DNA of 64,000 bases from Nageia nagi. Its lineage: Eukaryota > Pinophyta. A program made the translations under genes and the position numbers. The stretch is from assembly GCA_050084985.1 (NCBI GenBank), contig JBITNC010000002.1:17484001-17548000 (forward strand), read 5' to 3'. Below, piece by piece: positions 12,561 through 25,580 of this stretch. The notes under the pieces are model-generated. The model did not search any database and was not told where the DNA came from. It saw only the letters and a list, made by a program, of their open reading frames with translations. Numbering within the stretch: the stretch's first letter is position 1; each line of letters starts with the position of its first letter.

Positions 12561-15500
12561 AGATGTGCAAGCTCCTAAGGAACCCTATGATGATGCTTTT
12601 GAGGATGTAGTGGTAGAGGTTGAAGATAAGGAAGAAAAACCTGATGAAATTGTTCTTGAAATCTCTTGCAATGCACTCTATGAGTTTAATTCTCCATAGA
12701 CTATGAAAGTTAAAGGATATTTTAAGGGCCAAATGTTGATAATATTGGTGGATTCAGGTAGCACTCATAATTTTATGGATCCTAACATGGCCAAAAGATC
12801 TATGCCTACATCTACCCATGAAATAATTTTGAGGTTATCATCGGTAATGGAGGCAAAATTGATTGCAAAGGATGATATCAAAATATCAAACTTAGTATGG
12901 GGAATTACAAGATGCAAAGTGACATGTATGTTTTACCATTGGGTGGGTGTGATATAGTCCTTGGTATACATTGGTTGATGAAATTAGGTCCCATTATTTA
13001 GGATTTTCAAGAGCTTTGGATGCAATTCAAGGTTGATGATCATAAATACATTCTCAAAGGACTTTAGGAAGGACAATCCAAAATAGTTAGTTCTCACTAT
13101 ATGGAGAAATTATTGAAGAAAGAAGGTAAAGGAGTGGTGGGATAACTCTTTGTGCTCCAACAAAGCATGCAAGAATTACTTGAAGTACAAGAGCTACAAT
13201 AAGTGCTCACTTGACATGCCAATATTTTTAAGGAACATAATGGATTTTCCCCCAACCACCCTCATGAAAATGTAATTCAATTGATTCCAGGAAGTCAACC
13301 ACCTAACATTCAACCCTATCATTATCCTTGCTTGAAAAAAGATGAAATAGAATAATTGGTTGATGAAATTTTGCAAGCTAGCATCATCCATCCTAGCATG
13401 AGTCCCTACTCCTCTCCGGTTCTACTGGTGCATAAGAAAGATGGATCTTGGCATATGTGCATCAATTTCTAATCCTTGAACAAAATCACCATAAAGAACA
13501 AGTTTTCCATCTCTATCATAGAAAAATTGCTACATGAACTCCATGGTTCAAAATACTTCTCCAAATTAGACCTTTGGTTACGATAACATCAAATCTAACT
13601 GCATGAAGAGGACATTCCTAAAATGACTTCATGCCTCATGAGGGCCATTATGAGTTTCTTGTAATTCCATTTGGCTTGACCAATGAATCGTATATATTTC
13701 AAATTTTGATGAACTAGGTATTTGGTGCTCTTCTTCATAAATTAATTTTAGTTTTCTTTGATGATATTTTGATCTACAACAAAACTTGGGAGGACCACTT
13801 GGCCCACCTAGACCAAACATTGCAACTTATTTAGAATAACTAGTTGTATGCAAAACAATCTAAATGTTCTTTTGGCCATCAAGAGCTTGAGTACCTTGGA
13901 CATGTAATCTCAGAGGAAAGTGTTAATATGGACTCCATCAAGGTTGTGGATATGCAAACCTAGCCCCTATCCAAATCGTTGAAAGGCCTATAAGGTTTTT
14001 TAGGATTGATAGGTTATTACCATAAATTTATGAAATATTATGGTAAAATTACAACTCCCCTCATCGCTTTATTGAAAAAGAATGCTTTCAATTGGTCAAC
14101 AACTATTAAAGAAGCCTTTCATCAATTAAAGATCACCATGTGCTCAACCCCAGTACTAGCTATGATAGACTTCTCTAAAACTTTCATCATTGAAAGTGAT
14201 GCCTTGGGCATGAGACTTGGAGTTGTATTGATGCAAGAAGGATGACCCTTGGCATTCACAAGCAAGGCTCTTTCAGGTTAGAATCTGGTCAAATATACCT
14301 ATGAAAAAGAAATGCTGACAATCATCCATGTCATTTAGCATTGGAGGCCCTACCTCATTGATCATCATTTCATCATCCAAATAGATCTTCACAGCTTGAA
14401 ATACTTATTAGAACAATGCATCTCCACCCTCAAATAACAAAATGGATTATGAAACTTTTGGTGTATGAATATGAAATTGTGTATGGAAAAGGTAGTGAGA
14501 ATGTGGTAACTGATGCCCTATCTCATAAATTAAAAGAACTCATGGCATTATAGGCTCTTTCCTCCCCTGTTCATTAATAACTCGATTAGGTCAAATAAGA
14601 ATGGCTTCAAGATAGTGTCTCACAAATAATAATCCAACAGGTTCAAACTAATCCAAGAAACAAATCCCCCTTTTCTTGGGCTGATGGAATTCTAAGATTC
14701 AAATGTCATGTTGCTTTACTAGTAAATTCTACATGTTGAGAACAAATAATCTAGGAGTTACATGCGACAACAACAGTTGGACATTTTGGATTTTTGAAAA
14801 CCTATTGATGTGTGCTTTGTTCCTTCTACTATCCAGGTATGAAATAAGATATCAAGAAATTTGTGTTAGAATGTGATGTTTATTAGTGTTAGAAAGGTAA
14901 GATAGTGGGGACCCCAAGATTGCTTTAGCTTCTACCCATTCTGAGCATACTTGGATAGATATCCCCATGGATTTCATTGAAGGCCTTCCCAAATCCTATG
15001 GCAAAGTAGTTATCTTGGTAGTGGTGGATCAACTCTCTCAATATGCACATTTCTATCCATTGGCACATCCCTACAAAGCTGTGAATGTGGCACAATTATT
15101 TCTTGATAACATCTTCAAACTCCATGGTACCCACTACCATTGTCAGTGAATGTGATCCAACATTTACCAGTAAATTTTGGTAAGAGTTATTCAAACTTTA
15201 GGGCACTAAACTCAATATGAGCTCAATGTATCACCCTTAGATAAATGGTTAGATAAAGATTATCAATAAATGCATGGAATCATATCTTCATTGCTTTGCT
15301 TCCACCAAACCAATCCATTGGGTCAAATGGATTCTCTTAGCTGAATGGTGGTACAACACTTCTTATCACACATCCATCAAGATGAATCCATTTGAAGTCC
15401 TATATGGTCAACCCCCACCCACAATCACATCCTATATCTTGGGAAGCACCAATGTTTAAGTAGTTAACACCACCTTGTCCAATCGAGGAGAGATAGTTTG

Positions 15501-15975
15501 CATCCTTCGAGAAAATATTCAAATGGGTCAACACCAGATGAAACAACAAGCTAATAAACAACAAATTGAGTAATAATTCCAATAAGGTGATATGTTTTTC
15601 TTAAGGTTTCAACCATATTGCCAAACTTCCCTCAAATTAAAAGGTCCCTAAAAACTAGCCCCATGATTTTATGGACCTTACAAGATACTCCACTGCATTG
15701 GTCTTGCAACATACAAGTTGGCACCTCCAACATCATCAAAGATTCACCCTATTTTTCATGTCTCATGCTTGAAGTAAGTATTGGGCCCCTAAATCATCAC
15801 TTAAACTGAATTACTAAAATTCATTAAGGAAGGCTCAATCTTGGTTGAACCTGAGAGCATCCTAGATTATCACACATGCCATCTCTACAACCGTATGATT
15901 ATTGAAGTTCTACTCCAACGACATGACTTAGCTCCTGAAGATGCAACATGGGAGACTCTCCACCAACTGTAGTAA
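12560..15975 (+). pseudogene. Gypsy-B pol pseudogene (PR-RT-RH-IN-chromo)
   Basis: Protease motif VDSGSTHNFMD at about 12748-12780. RT from about 13200, with [37 protein letters not shown] and the catalytic FFDDILIY at about 13752-13775. RNase H about 14000-14560 (VIESDALGMRLGVVLMQ). Integrase zinc region about 14760-14900 and core from 14967 (MDFIEGLPKSYGK, then VVDQLSQYAHF). A chromodomain-like end at about 15840-15975 (EPESILDYHT, then EDATWETL). Many stops, mostly at Gln, Arg and Trp codons. Confidence 0.85.
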
Positions 15976-16028
15976 CAATTCCCTAATTTTTAGCTTTAAG
16001 GAAAAAGTTGTTCCTAAGAGGGGTGGCA

Positions 16029-16399
16029 TGTTAGGATCCTACATCCTAACATTTAATTAGGCTATATTAGTTTATTTAATTATACTATAGGATTTTGTTA
16101 AATAGTAAGGGTTGAAATATTTGTAAGGCAAACCACCATTTTGTATGAAGTGGCTAAATTAGGTTTAGGGTATGCGGGTTATAAATACTTGTGGTGAAGT
16201 CATTTGTAAGCATATTGAAAATTATATTATTCAGAGAGGAATAGGAGGTATCCCTCTTGGAGAGGCCCATGATTCATTTTGGCTTTATATTATATCAATA
16301 TATTATTATTTTGTTCTATTATGAGATTGAATGCTTATTGAAGTTTGAACTTTCTATATTCTATGCAAATCCCTTCTTGGAACTTGTAGGTTCCTAACA
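16029..16399 (+). repeat. Gypsy-B 3' LTR
   Basis: 371 bp, preceded by a purine-rich run (AAGAGGGGTGGCA). It carries the same 9-bp inverted repeat at its start and ends GGTTCCTAACA, followed by the TSD TGCAT. Confidence 0.9.
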
Positions 16400-16404
16400 T
16401 GCAT

Positions 16405-16670
16405 GTATAGAAGCTCCCATCCATCCACCTAAGTGTAAAATATACCTTGGGATTCCCATCATCAAGATCAAAATCTCCAAGTATAATAAAACACATAATC
16501 TATGCTTAGGAGGGAGACATACTACTTAGGGATCGCAATGGGCTCCTTTGATCAATTAAGTCTTATATGACAAGTGAAAATATGAAAGTAAAATGTAATA
16601 ATAATATATATTATGATGGGAATCTATTGGATTCCATAATTAATTACAATAATGCAAGGGGGATGTCACA
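16405..16670 (-). repeat. Gypsy-C 3' LTR, part 2
   Basis: Continues the LTR split by Gypsy-B; matches about 20950-21220 (CATCCACCTAAGTGT, GGGATTCCCAT, TATAATAAAACAC). On the minus strand it begins TGTGACATCC at 16670, right after a GAGAGGGGAGG purine tract. Confidence 0.85.
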
Positions 16671-16699
16671 AAGCCTCCCCTCTCAAGATTTCTTGACCT

Positions 16700-19600
16700 C
16701 AATAAATTCAACGCAAGATGTGCAAGTATCTCAACCCCTTCCCATGTAGATTCCTCATATGTTTGGATCTTAGCTTCTTAATCTTGGTCTCTATCACTCT
16801 CTTAGGAACCAAAATTAGTCATACTTCATCATCAAGTGGTGGTAGAATAGTGGAAAAAATGTCCTACTGCCCCATGACCTTCTTCAGGAGTGAGACATGG
16901 AAAGTGTTGTGAATCTTGCTCTCTTGGGGAAAATCCAACTTGTAAGCAGCCTCTCCTACCATGTGTAGGATCTTATATGGAACAAAGAATCTTGATCGTA
17001 AATTCTCCATCTTCCTTTTCTTGAATGATGATTTCCATAATGGTTGTAATCATAAGTACACCATGTAATCCACCTTGAAGAATCTCTTTATTTGGTTCTG
17101 GTCATAGTACTTCTTTTGCTAGTTTTGAACCATCTGCATGTTCTCCTTCAATGCCGTCATGATGTCCTGATATCCTTGCAAGAAATATATTGCCTTAGGA
17201 TACCTACCTTCATCAAATATCAAGTCTGTAAAGTTAGGAGGATCATAACCATACAAAGCCTCAAAAGGAGACATCTTAATAGACATATGATAATTGGAGT
17301 TATAAAAATACTCCCCAATGTGGAGCCAATTGATCCATGCTTATTGCTACCATGTCACATAGTGTCTCAAGTACCCCTCCACCTACTTGTTGATGATTTT
17401 TGTTTTTCCATATATCTAGGGATGGTAACTAGTTCTAGGGGTGAGGTTGGTACCACTAAATTGGAATAATTCCTACCAAAATAAGCTCATGAACTTAATA
17501 TCCTAGTCACTAACAATCCTCTTAGGAAACCCATGCAACTTGAAGATCTCCCTGAAGAACAAGTCAACCACCTATGTTGCAGCGTATGTAATAGTGATGG
17601 AAAAGAATTTGGAAAATTTGGTGAGTCTATCCACTACAACAAATATGCTATCTTTGCCTTGTACCTTCAGGAGGATGATGATGAAATCCATGGAGATATC
17701 TTCCCACTTTTGCTGAGGAATGGGTAATGGTTGGAGCAACCCTACTAGATTCACATGCCCCTCCTTGTTCTCTTGACATTGTGTACACTCTTGAATGTGC
17801 TTCAAAATGTCCTTCTTCAACTTCTTCCATATGAATCTTTCCCTTATAGCTTGGTAGGTTTTTGTGATGCCTGGATATCTTATAAGAGGGGTATTATGCA
17901 ACGTGTGGAGTTCCTTCTTCTTGACCTCAAATATTGGAGTTAGGAAAATCCTATTCCTATTTAAGATCAATCTGTACTTAACCATGTACCTCCTATTCTT
18001 CACTATCCCACCGAGGATGTTAGAGGCAAACTCATCTTGGGTGTACTTAACCATAACTGTCTTCTTCCAATCAACCATGATAGAGGAAAGAGAGTATAAG
18101 GAGGGATTCATGGATAATGTGTTTGTTGCTATGTTCTTCCTTCCTTTAATGTATTGGATCTCGAAATCAAAATATTGAAGCTTACTCACTCACCTTCGCT
18201 ATTTATCACTTAGATTTATTTGGATGAGGAAGTATTTCAAGTTTTTATGGTCACTACTGATGAAGAATGGACTACAAACCAAGTATTGTTTGAACCTATC
18301 CAATGCATGCATGATGCCCAACATCTCCTTATAATATACATTGAAATTATTCTCTACAATAGATAACTTTCAATTCTCAAATCCTATCTCTTGACCCTTT
18401 TGCATGAGTACTGCTCCAACACCCAGTTTGGATGCATCACACTCCATTATGAAAGGGACTGAGAAATTGGGTATAGTCAGACAAGGATAAGCACACATGA
18501 CTCTCTTGAGTGTATCAAAGGATTCTTAGGCTCCATCACTCCAAATAAATGCATCCTTCTTAGTTAGTTACTTAAGGGGGTCATCTAAGTGGGAGAAGTT
18601 ATGCATGAACCTCTTGTAATAGTTGCAAATCCCCAAAAATCATCTCAACTACATGAGGGATGTGGGAATTGGTCACTCCTGAATGGTTTCAATTTTTTGT
18701 TCATCCAATCTAACTCCCTCATGGTTGATTATCTGCCTTAGATACAAAATCCCTATCATGCCAAACACACACTTGGACTATTTAGTGTAAAACTTATGTT
18801 CCTGCAGTATCCTGAAAATGTGGTCTAGGTGATAGAGGTGTTCTTATCATATTTTTTTATAAACTAAAATATCATCAAAGAATACTAACATGAACTTTAG
18901 TAATTGCTACCTAAAGATCTGATTCATAGCTTACTGGAAGGTGGTTGGTGCATTAGTCAATTTGAAAGGTATCACGAAGAATTTGAAATGATCGTAATGG
19001 CACCTAAAGGCCATTTTTTAGATGTCCTCTTCCTTCATATTAATCTATTGGTATCCTAATCTCAAGTCTATTTTCAAGAAGTATTTGGCCCCATGCAACT
19101 CATCAATGAGATCATCCACCCTTGGAATTGGATATCTATTTTTGATGGTCTTCTTATTGAGTAACCGATAGTTAATACACATCCTCATGGTCCAATATTT
19201 CTTTTTAACTAACACCAATGAAGAAGTGAAGGGGCTAGAAATAGGCTAAATGAACACCATGTATAGAAGCTCCTTGATTATCCTTTCTATCTTATACTTG
19301 TAAACCTCCAAATATATAAAATGTATGACCATAACTGGCTTGGCCCCCATATCCAACTCCACCATGTTCTCAAACCCTTTAGATGATGATAAGCCCTTGG
19401 GTATGTCTTAAAAAATATCTAGATATTGATCCAAAATATGTCAGATCTCAAACAACTGCTCCTTGGCTTCCCTAAAATGCAATGTGGGGCATCCCTTGGC
19501 CAGAGTGAGAATGCAACCCCATTCTATCTCTCCCTTTCAGACAATGGGGTTCATCCTCTTGGATGATACCACCCAAGTGAAGACCTATAATATACTATTG

Positions 19601-20058
19601 GTGGCAATTGATTTGAGTGTCAACTTCCATTCTCTCCTATTCTTTTGATCCAAAGGGGTATTTGCCTCTCGTTAGGGTGCTAGTTGATTCTATCCCTCCA
19701 ACATTGGATTTTTGCCATGTCACTACTCAATAACCTAGAAGATCCTAGTATAGATGAAAGGTGATATCTCTTTGGAACTCTTTGGTAGTTCCTTGGTAGA
19801 TCTGGAGTAATATTTCAATTTTTGGTAGTTTCTTGTGTGGAGGCACATATTTGGGCTCCCAAATCTACCCCTTCTTCTTGCTCATCTTCTCCTCATGTCA
19901 TTCTCCTAGAAACCACAAAAGCCTCTCCCTTTCCTCTGAAGGGATATTGCTATCTTCAAACTTCTAAAGAAGTTGGTGAAAAACTACCTGATCAAATTTA
20001 GACTTCTTCACTTTGGATGTAGATTTGGCTTCCATTTCCTCAAGTAGTAATATCTTTA
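16700..20058 (-). pseudogene. Gypsy-C pol pseudogene
   Basis: Read on the minus strand. A short broken N-terminal frame starts with MEAKSTSKVKK near 20035. RT lies at about 19250-18800, with [20 protein letters not shown] near 19190-19130 and FFDDILVYKK near 18880-18850. RNase H is at about 18500-18180. The longest open part is 18189-17572 (205 codons): end of RNase H (YFDFEIQYIKGRKN), then the integrase HHCC region (CTQCQENKEGHV) and core start (MDFIIILL, then VVVDRLTKF). Towards 16820-17050 a C-terminal segment of the SRFFVPYKI / IHNTFHVSLLKK type follows. Numerous stops. Gag is missing or reduced to a remnant. Confidence 0.8.
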
Positions 20059-20071
20059 GCTTTGATATCAT

Positions 20072-21220
20072 TATAAGGATCCCAAACACAACTCAAGTGC
20101 AAATTAGCTAATTCAATTACAAAAACCCTAATGTTTAGTCTAGAGCATCAACATTAAGCATTCAAAATATAATATTGCCAATGTTTGAGCTAAGACATCC
20201 ACTACAAGTTCATACAACACAAATATGCCAATGTATGACCAAGACAAGTAAATATCAATGATCAAACCCTTAATACCAATGTTTGGCTCATACATGCATA
20301 AAATGGATAGATACATCACACATTGCAATAATGGACACATGCATAAGATAATATGAGATCCGAATGCCCACTAGTTGTATATATGATAAAGAATGAACAA
20401 TGATATAATAATAAGCTCCCAGAGTTGGATGTTGACCTCTAAGGAGACAAATAGGGCAAGTCATGTATCCTTAATGTTGGAATTACAAGTAGAAACATGG
20501 AGTAACCTCGCTCTCTCAAAGCATGAATCCTCTCCACTGAAGGAGCCCTCTTTTGATCATGGTAACCGATTGAATAATAGAAGCTCAGCCTCGAAATACC
20601 AACGGATGGGAAAGGGTACTACACCAATGTCATAGATAATTAGGATCCCTTAGCTTGATAGCCCTCCTAGATGTACACCTAGGGGATTGCTTAGCACTAT
20701 TAATACTTGTGTCCATAGGATGATATCAAGAGATAATAATATAATAAGGTATATCCAATAATGAGGCTATAATGTCTCTTTATACACTAAAATTTGTTTG
20801 GATCTCACCAAGGAGTCATCACCCAACTTCTTCATCCCAACATTAGTTTCTTGGGGGTCCAAAATGCCCAATGTGGGTCTAGGATCCATGCATGGAATCT
20901 AGGTGTCATAATGGGCCAACATGGGGGTATAGGAGTCTCCCTAAGGTTGGCGCATGTATACAAGTGCCTGTCCATCCACTTAAGTGTGAACATACCTTGG
21001 GATTCCCATAATCAAGATCGAGATCTCCAAGTATAATAAAACACCTAATCTATGCTTGGGAGGAAGATGTCCCACTTAGGGCTCACAGTGGGGTCCATTG
21101 ACCCATTAAGTCTTCTATCCCAAGCTACAATATGAAAGTACAATGCAATAATAAAATCTATTACAAGGGGAATCTATTAGATTCCATAATTAATTACAAT
21201 CATGTAAGGGGGATGTCACA
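20072..21220 (-). repeat. Gypsy-C 5' LTR
   Basis: Uninterrupted 1149-bp copy of the LTR; on the minus strand it begins TGTGACATCC at 21220 and ends near 20072. It lacks the Gypsy-B insertion and therefore shows the empty target site at about 20945. Clearly diverged from the other LTR, so the element is old. Confidence 0.87.
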
Positions 21221-21720
21221 TAATAAGGATGTGACATTGATCATGTTTGGACCTTGGTAGATGCATTGATACACTTCTAAGAGGTATCTTTCATAGTGTA
21301 TTTTGATGCCACTTATCAAGTATGGATTTGTCCCTATTGAAATTACTACATTCCTTATTCGTTATTTCATAGTTAGGTTTGATAACCTTTTTAGAAAACC
21401 TTGATGATGCACAAATATTCAAAGGTTTTGAGAAAGGAGAGCTATATGCTGATGTACTACTCTATGCCAACACCTTATGTTGGCAAGGATGGAGGTTTGA
21501 ATTTTGAATGTAAGTTGTCTTAATCATGTGGAGGCTATATCTGGGCTACGATAGACATGAAATACATAAATAATAGATTTATAGTCATTTGAATTCATAT
21601 TTGATAGGTCAATAGCATAGAAGTAATTAGATCTCATATGTATAAATTCTATTATTTATAATGATTTAAGTATCTTCAATATGTATTTGATATTAAATTA
21701 ATTATTTAATCAATTTTTAG
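21221..21720. other. No gene seen
   Basis: About 500 bp between Gypsy-C and the duplicated CYSTM-A block. It may include the rest of the Gypsy-A 3' LTR. I see no coding motif. Confidence 0.3.
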
Positions 21721-21724
21721 TATC

Positions 21725-23900
21725 AACATAAAAGTTACATTGTAGGAGTACATACTTTTCCTTTATTAGATTATATATAATAAATAATGAGAGTTTAAAC
21801 CATTATTACTAAAAAATAAATGAACTTTTTGCATTATACTATAAAATATTTACTAAATAATAGAAACATTCTACGGGAGGCTAAAGTTCAAATCTCCCAC
21901 CCTACATGGTAGAACATGTAAAAGGAGTTAAGTATCATTCTTCAAAATTTTAAAAGAGGTCTACCAATATTAAAAAAAAAATTATAAATTAAAAAATGCA
22001 AAAGATCATATATGATCATGACATTTATTATTATTTACATCAAAGCAAGTGTGTGGTAAACAATTCAAAATGCATCTATGCTTGAATAATTTAACATAAG
22101 AAAGTATTAATATATCCTTTAAAAATTAACTTAAAAAAGAGTTTTAGAAGAAAAGATTACACAAATGAGAATTTTTGTTGCATCATTTTTTTTTGATGAA
22201 AAATAAATTATATTGAATAAATACCTACACAATAAAAAAAAGTAAGTGAGAGACCCCAAATATTTCCACACTATCATTTTTTTATGCAAATTCTATTCAA
22301 ATATCAAACAAATTATATTTTTATTTTAAAAATATATATAAACATCAAAATTTATTAGAAATATTATCATACTTTATATCTTTAGAATTTACATCATGAA
22401 CACACCCATATTATATTTCAATAACATCCAATATAATATTACATATTTGTAATGATATTATACTCTACCATTATACAACTCAACCATGGTATTTTTAAAA
22501 ATAAAAAAGATTGTTCAAAACTCTAATTGAATTTATGAACTTTGATTGTTTTTAAAATATAAAAAAATAATATTACCTTAAATTTTTATTAGTATATCTT
22601 TTGATATATTTACAAATGATTTTCTTTGTATAAATTAAATTAATATGAAATTTATTTCTGAATTATTTTTACATGAAACACTGAATTTCCATATTGAAAA
22701 AATCCAACAATTTAGACTTAACAAATTACTTTGAAGATCACAAAAGCATTGCAGCATTGTAATTATATGATATTATTATAGTACTTCAATGCTTTTTCTT
22801 TATTGCTTTATTTCTCTTCTAAGATGATGTAATGATTTAGAAACAAAAGTCTCTCGTATGATAAGCAATAAGATCATAAGGCTGAGGCCAAGAAACAATG
22901 GATGGGGCTTCAAACATATTGCAGTAAAAGTTCAGTGAAGATTGCAAAATCTAGCCTCCCAACATAAAAACAACACATATCAATCTAGCCACATGCTGAA
23001 ACTCTCTAATATAGCTGCCAATCATGGTCTTCATTTTCCAAACAATACTGTAAAAAGATTACATAGATGATATATAACCTAGCATACTATGAAGATCACC
23101 ATCCTATCCTATGTGATCTGCAGCTTACTTTCAATGCCTTATAGTAGTACTAAACCCTAACGGTCACTATCTAGCCTGTCCATGGCCTCAGCAACACTCC
23201 TCACACAACCAACAGCAACACAGTCCAGCAAGGCTTGAACAAACACAACCACAACCACATCAGAAACAGATCCAACATGCATCCATACAAATTGTAAGAA
23301 AATAACGTACCATCCTTCTAAGAAGCCTTTCTCTGATCTGGACTGGGTTTTCACAGGTGGTGCCTCAGCATACTGTGGTTGTGGAGCTTGAGTTGGATAC
23401 CCTGAAACCCAACACCATCATCATCAACAAAATCAAACCAGGCACTCAAATCATCATACTACACAAACATCTATACAGATAATTTGCATCTATAGCAAGG
23501 CTATGAATATAAATCAAGAGGAAAGTGAAACAAAATATACACCTGGTGGAGGATATCCTTCTGGATAAGCAGGTGGAGGCGACGTAGCAGACTTCTCTTG
23601 TGGTTCTGAAGACATGCTTACAAGAAGCTTCAATGAGAAGTTACCCTTAATTTGCTGATATTCTTCTGTTCTTCTCTCTCCTGTATGTCTTATGTAGGCG
23701 TCGTTGGATAGCATTGAGATCTCTAGACTTCATTTAATTTGCTTTTGTGCAAGATTCTTCATTCTAGTTGTAAAAGGAATTTGAAGGGAGTACGCAGCAG
23801 AACCTAGTAAAAACTAAATTACAATCAAAGATTAAAGCAGAAACACCGTCCTCATCTTTACTTTACTGCTATGCGTGGTGGTGCTGCCACATCAAATCTT
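21725..23900. repeat. Duplicated block A (carries CYSTM copy A)
   Basis: Resembles 48455-51560 over its whole length, including AT-rich sequence far downstream of the gene (shared TATTAGATTATA, ATTCAAC and TTTAGACTT landmarks). The homology continues through the 3' flank (CATGCTGAAACTCTCTAATA followed by AGCTGCCAATCATGG) and the gene. Block C contains about 1 kb of additional sequence (49130-50200) absent here. A segment at about 21885-21960 with GTTCAAATCTCCC could be a SINE relic. Confidence 0.75.
23188..23615 (-). CDS. CYSTM domain protein, copy A
   Basis: Predicted three-exon gene: exon 1 23615-23543, exon 2 23401-23311, exon 3 23233-23188 (73+91+46 nt; 69 residues). Introns of 141 and 77 bp have GT-AG ends (GTGTAT and GTACGT donors). 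The product has a Pro/Tyr/Gln-rich N-terminal half (TSPPPAYPEGYPPPG, PTQAPQPQYAEAPP), a charged linker (KTQSRSEKGFLEG) and the Cys-rich C-terminal module CLAGLCCCWLCEECC (Cys 55, 60-62, 65, 68, 69). This is the layout of plant CYSTM proteins, small tail-inserted plasma-membrane proteins linked to stress responses; the individual role is unknown. Start choice: MSSEP matches MSAQP in the other two copies. In this copy the frame stays open upstream to another ATG at 23714, so an N-terminal extension is possible but unlikely. Confidence 0.85.
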
Positions 23901-25500
23901 ATTCAAACAAAAGCCCAACATGTTTGACATTGTGACAATGTATTGGGTGTGAATCGCTTGAGTATTGGCACTTCGCATCTTCTGCTTCAAAAAGAGAGCA
24001 AATCATGGCCTACCCAAAGCATATTTCATGTATGCTTGATGGACCCTCTACCCAATCAAATATCACATATATGTTGACAATATTTTTTTCAAAATAAAAT
24101 ATGGACAATTGTCAACATTAAAATTTTGAACAAATATACTATTTATTTTTATAATTGTGAAACTGAAAATGATAGAATGAAATGTAATAATTATTGGATC
24201 TATTGTTTGAACACCTAAGAAAATTGCTTGAATGTTGTAAGTGAACTTGAGATCATGGTCTCTTTCAAAGTTAATCTTATTCTTAAATAAGATTATTTAA
24301 AGAAGATTTCATTTATTATTGATTGAGTGCCTTGATCAACAATACTCATTTTTTTCCTATTTTAGTGTTTAACAAATAACAATAAAGTATCCTTGAGATT
24401 GGTTGTGATATTTAGTATGCTTGAGATTGGATGTGTTAAGACTTAGTATCATGGTAACTTAGTCTTAGTGCTAAAAGTATGAAGTGCACACAACTATACA
24501 CACATATAGCATACTAAAAGTTTATTGTGCATTCATTTAACATTGAGTTGATGTCAATGGTTTGATGTTGAGCATGAATATTAGAACAAGATAAAGCAAC
24601 TTTAAGAAGTTGATAATATGAGACATGGAGTCTAATAACAAACTTAATTATTGGTACCTAGTAAAAGTATGTTGAGTAATGAAATTTAGTATGTGTATCT
24701 TGAAGAGGAAACAAAAATAGGTTAAGTGAATATAACATGAGATGGAGCCTTGTGGGTGGACTTTACAAAAGAGTTATGATATGTATAGGCATCTTACAAT
24801 AATCCATGGTAAAAAAGAGTATCTTTGAATAACTATTTTCTTTGAGTTTTATTTTATGAATAAGTCATGTACAATACTAGACCAAAATGGGCTTTGGAGG
24901 TGGGTGGCTTGAGGTAGTTTTGGTGCAACAATTTTTAATTGCCTCATTTTTAGGTTTTAGAAGTAATTTTTAGGGGCAATTTTAAAATGCCCCTTAAATC
25001 ATAAGGAGGCTGGTAAAAACCGTCCCTCAATGTCAACAATAACAAAAAAAAGTCCCATGCAGGGAACTTGTAGACATATTTTTGTACACAATGTTTTAAT
25101 GAAAACTAGTAACATTATTTATCTTGGCTCCAAATTTTTGTATGACTATGATTGTATTTGATTTCATTCTTTTGTTAAGAGATAAGAAATCTTGTTCAAA
25201 TTAATGATCAATGCATAATACACAAGTATACTTCATATAGGTGTTCAATATTTCAATAGATAATCTCTACTTATTTTATACCTATCTAGATGTTATTTCT
25301 TTAGTTTTGTTTATCTACAAAAAATATGCATCCCGACTCCGAAATAAAGAGAATTAGCTAAGTTCACACTTAGAGATAAAGGAAAATCTGCATTTCGGAT
25401 TCACATGATGTCATTTCATCCCTTCTGCATTGCGGAGTGAGAAAGTTAAAGCTTTTCCATGTATAAAGAATAGTAGATCTGCCTTCTAGAATTGGCTAAC
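23900..25500. other. Intergenic, no gene seen
   Basis: AT-rich sequence between CYSTM copies A and B. It presumably includes the promoter of copy A (minus strand, just above 23715). I find no repeat boundaries, RNA gene or coding motif in it. Confidence 0.4.
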
Positions 25501-25580
25501 ATCACCATATCAATATTATACCATTAATTGATAATTAATAAAATATACCATCTTTTATAATTATATCTTATTGTTATATT

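Larger units (their letters stand above)
10818..16399 (+). mobile_element. Gypsy-B: chromovirus-type Gypsy element
   Basis: Complete element structure: LTRs 10818-11187 and 16029-16399, flanked by a perfect 5-bp target duplication TGCAT (10813-10817 and 16400-16404). Inside, in order on the plus strand: gag with zinc knuckle, protease, RT, RNase H, integrase and a chromodomain-like C-terminus, which marks it as a chromovirus. Removing it restores the Gypsy-C LTR sequence seen at about 20945. The LTRs differ at roughly one site in ten by eye, and the coding region is full of stops, so it is old and inactive. Confidence 0.92.
9952..21220 (-). mobile_element. Gypsy-C: Ty3/Gypsy element, split by Gypsy-B
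   Basis: Two direct repeats of about 1.15 kb bound it: 9952-16670 (interrupted by Gypsy-B) and 20072-21220. On the minus strand the LTR starts TGTGACATCC and ends near GGATCCTTACA. A PBS-like TGATATCAAAGC (plus 20059-20070) follows the 5' LTR, and a purine tract GAGAGGGGAGG precedes the 3' LTR. Flanking pentamers are GAATA (9947-9951) and TAATA (21221-21225), a TSD with one mismatch. The internal region is only about 3.4 kb and holds pol parts but little or no gag, so it is internally deleted or non-autonomous. Confidence 0.85.
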
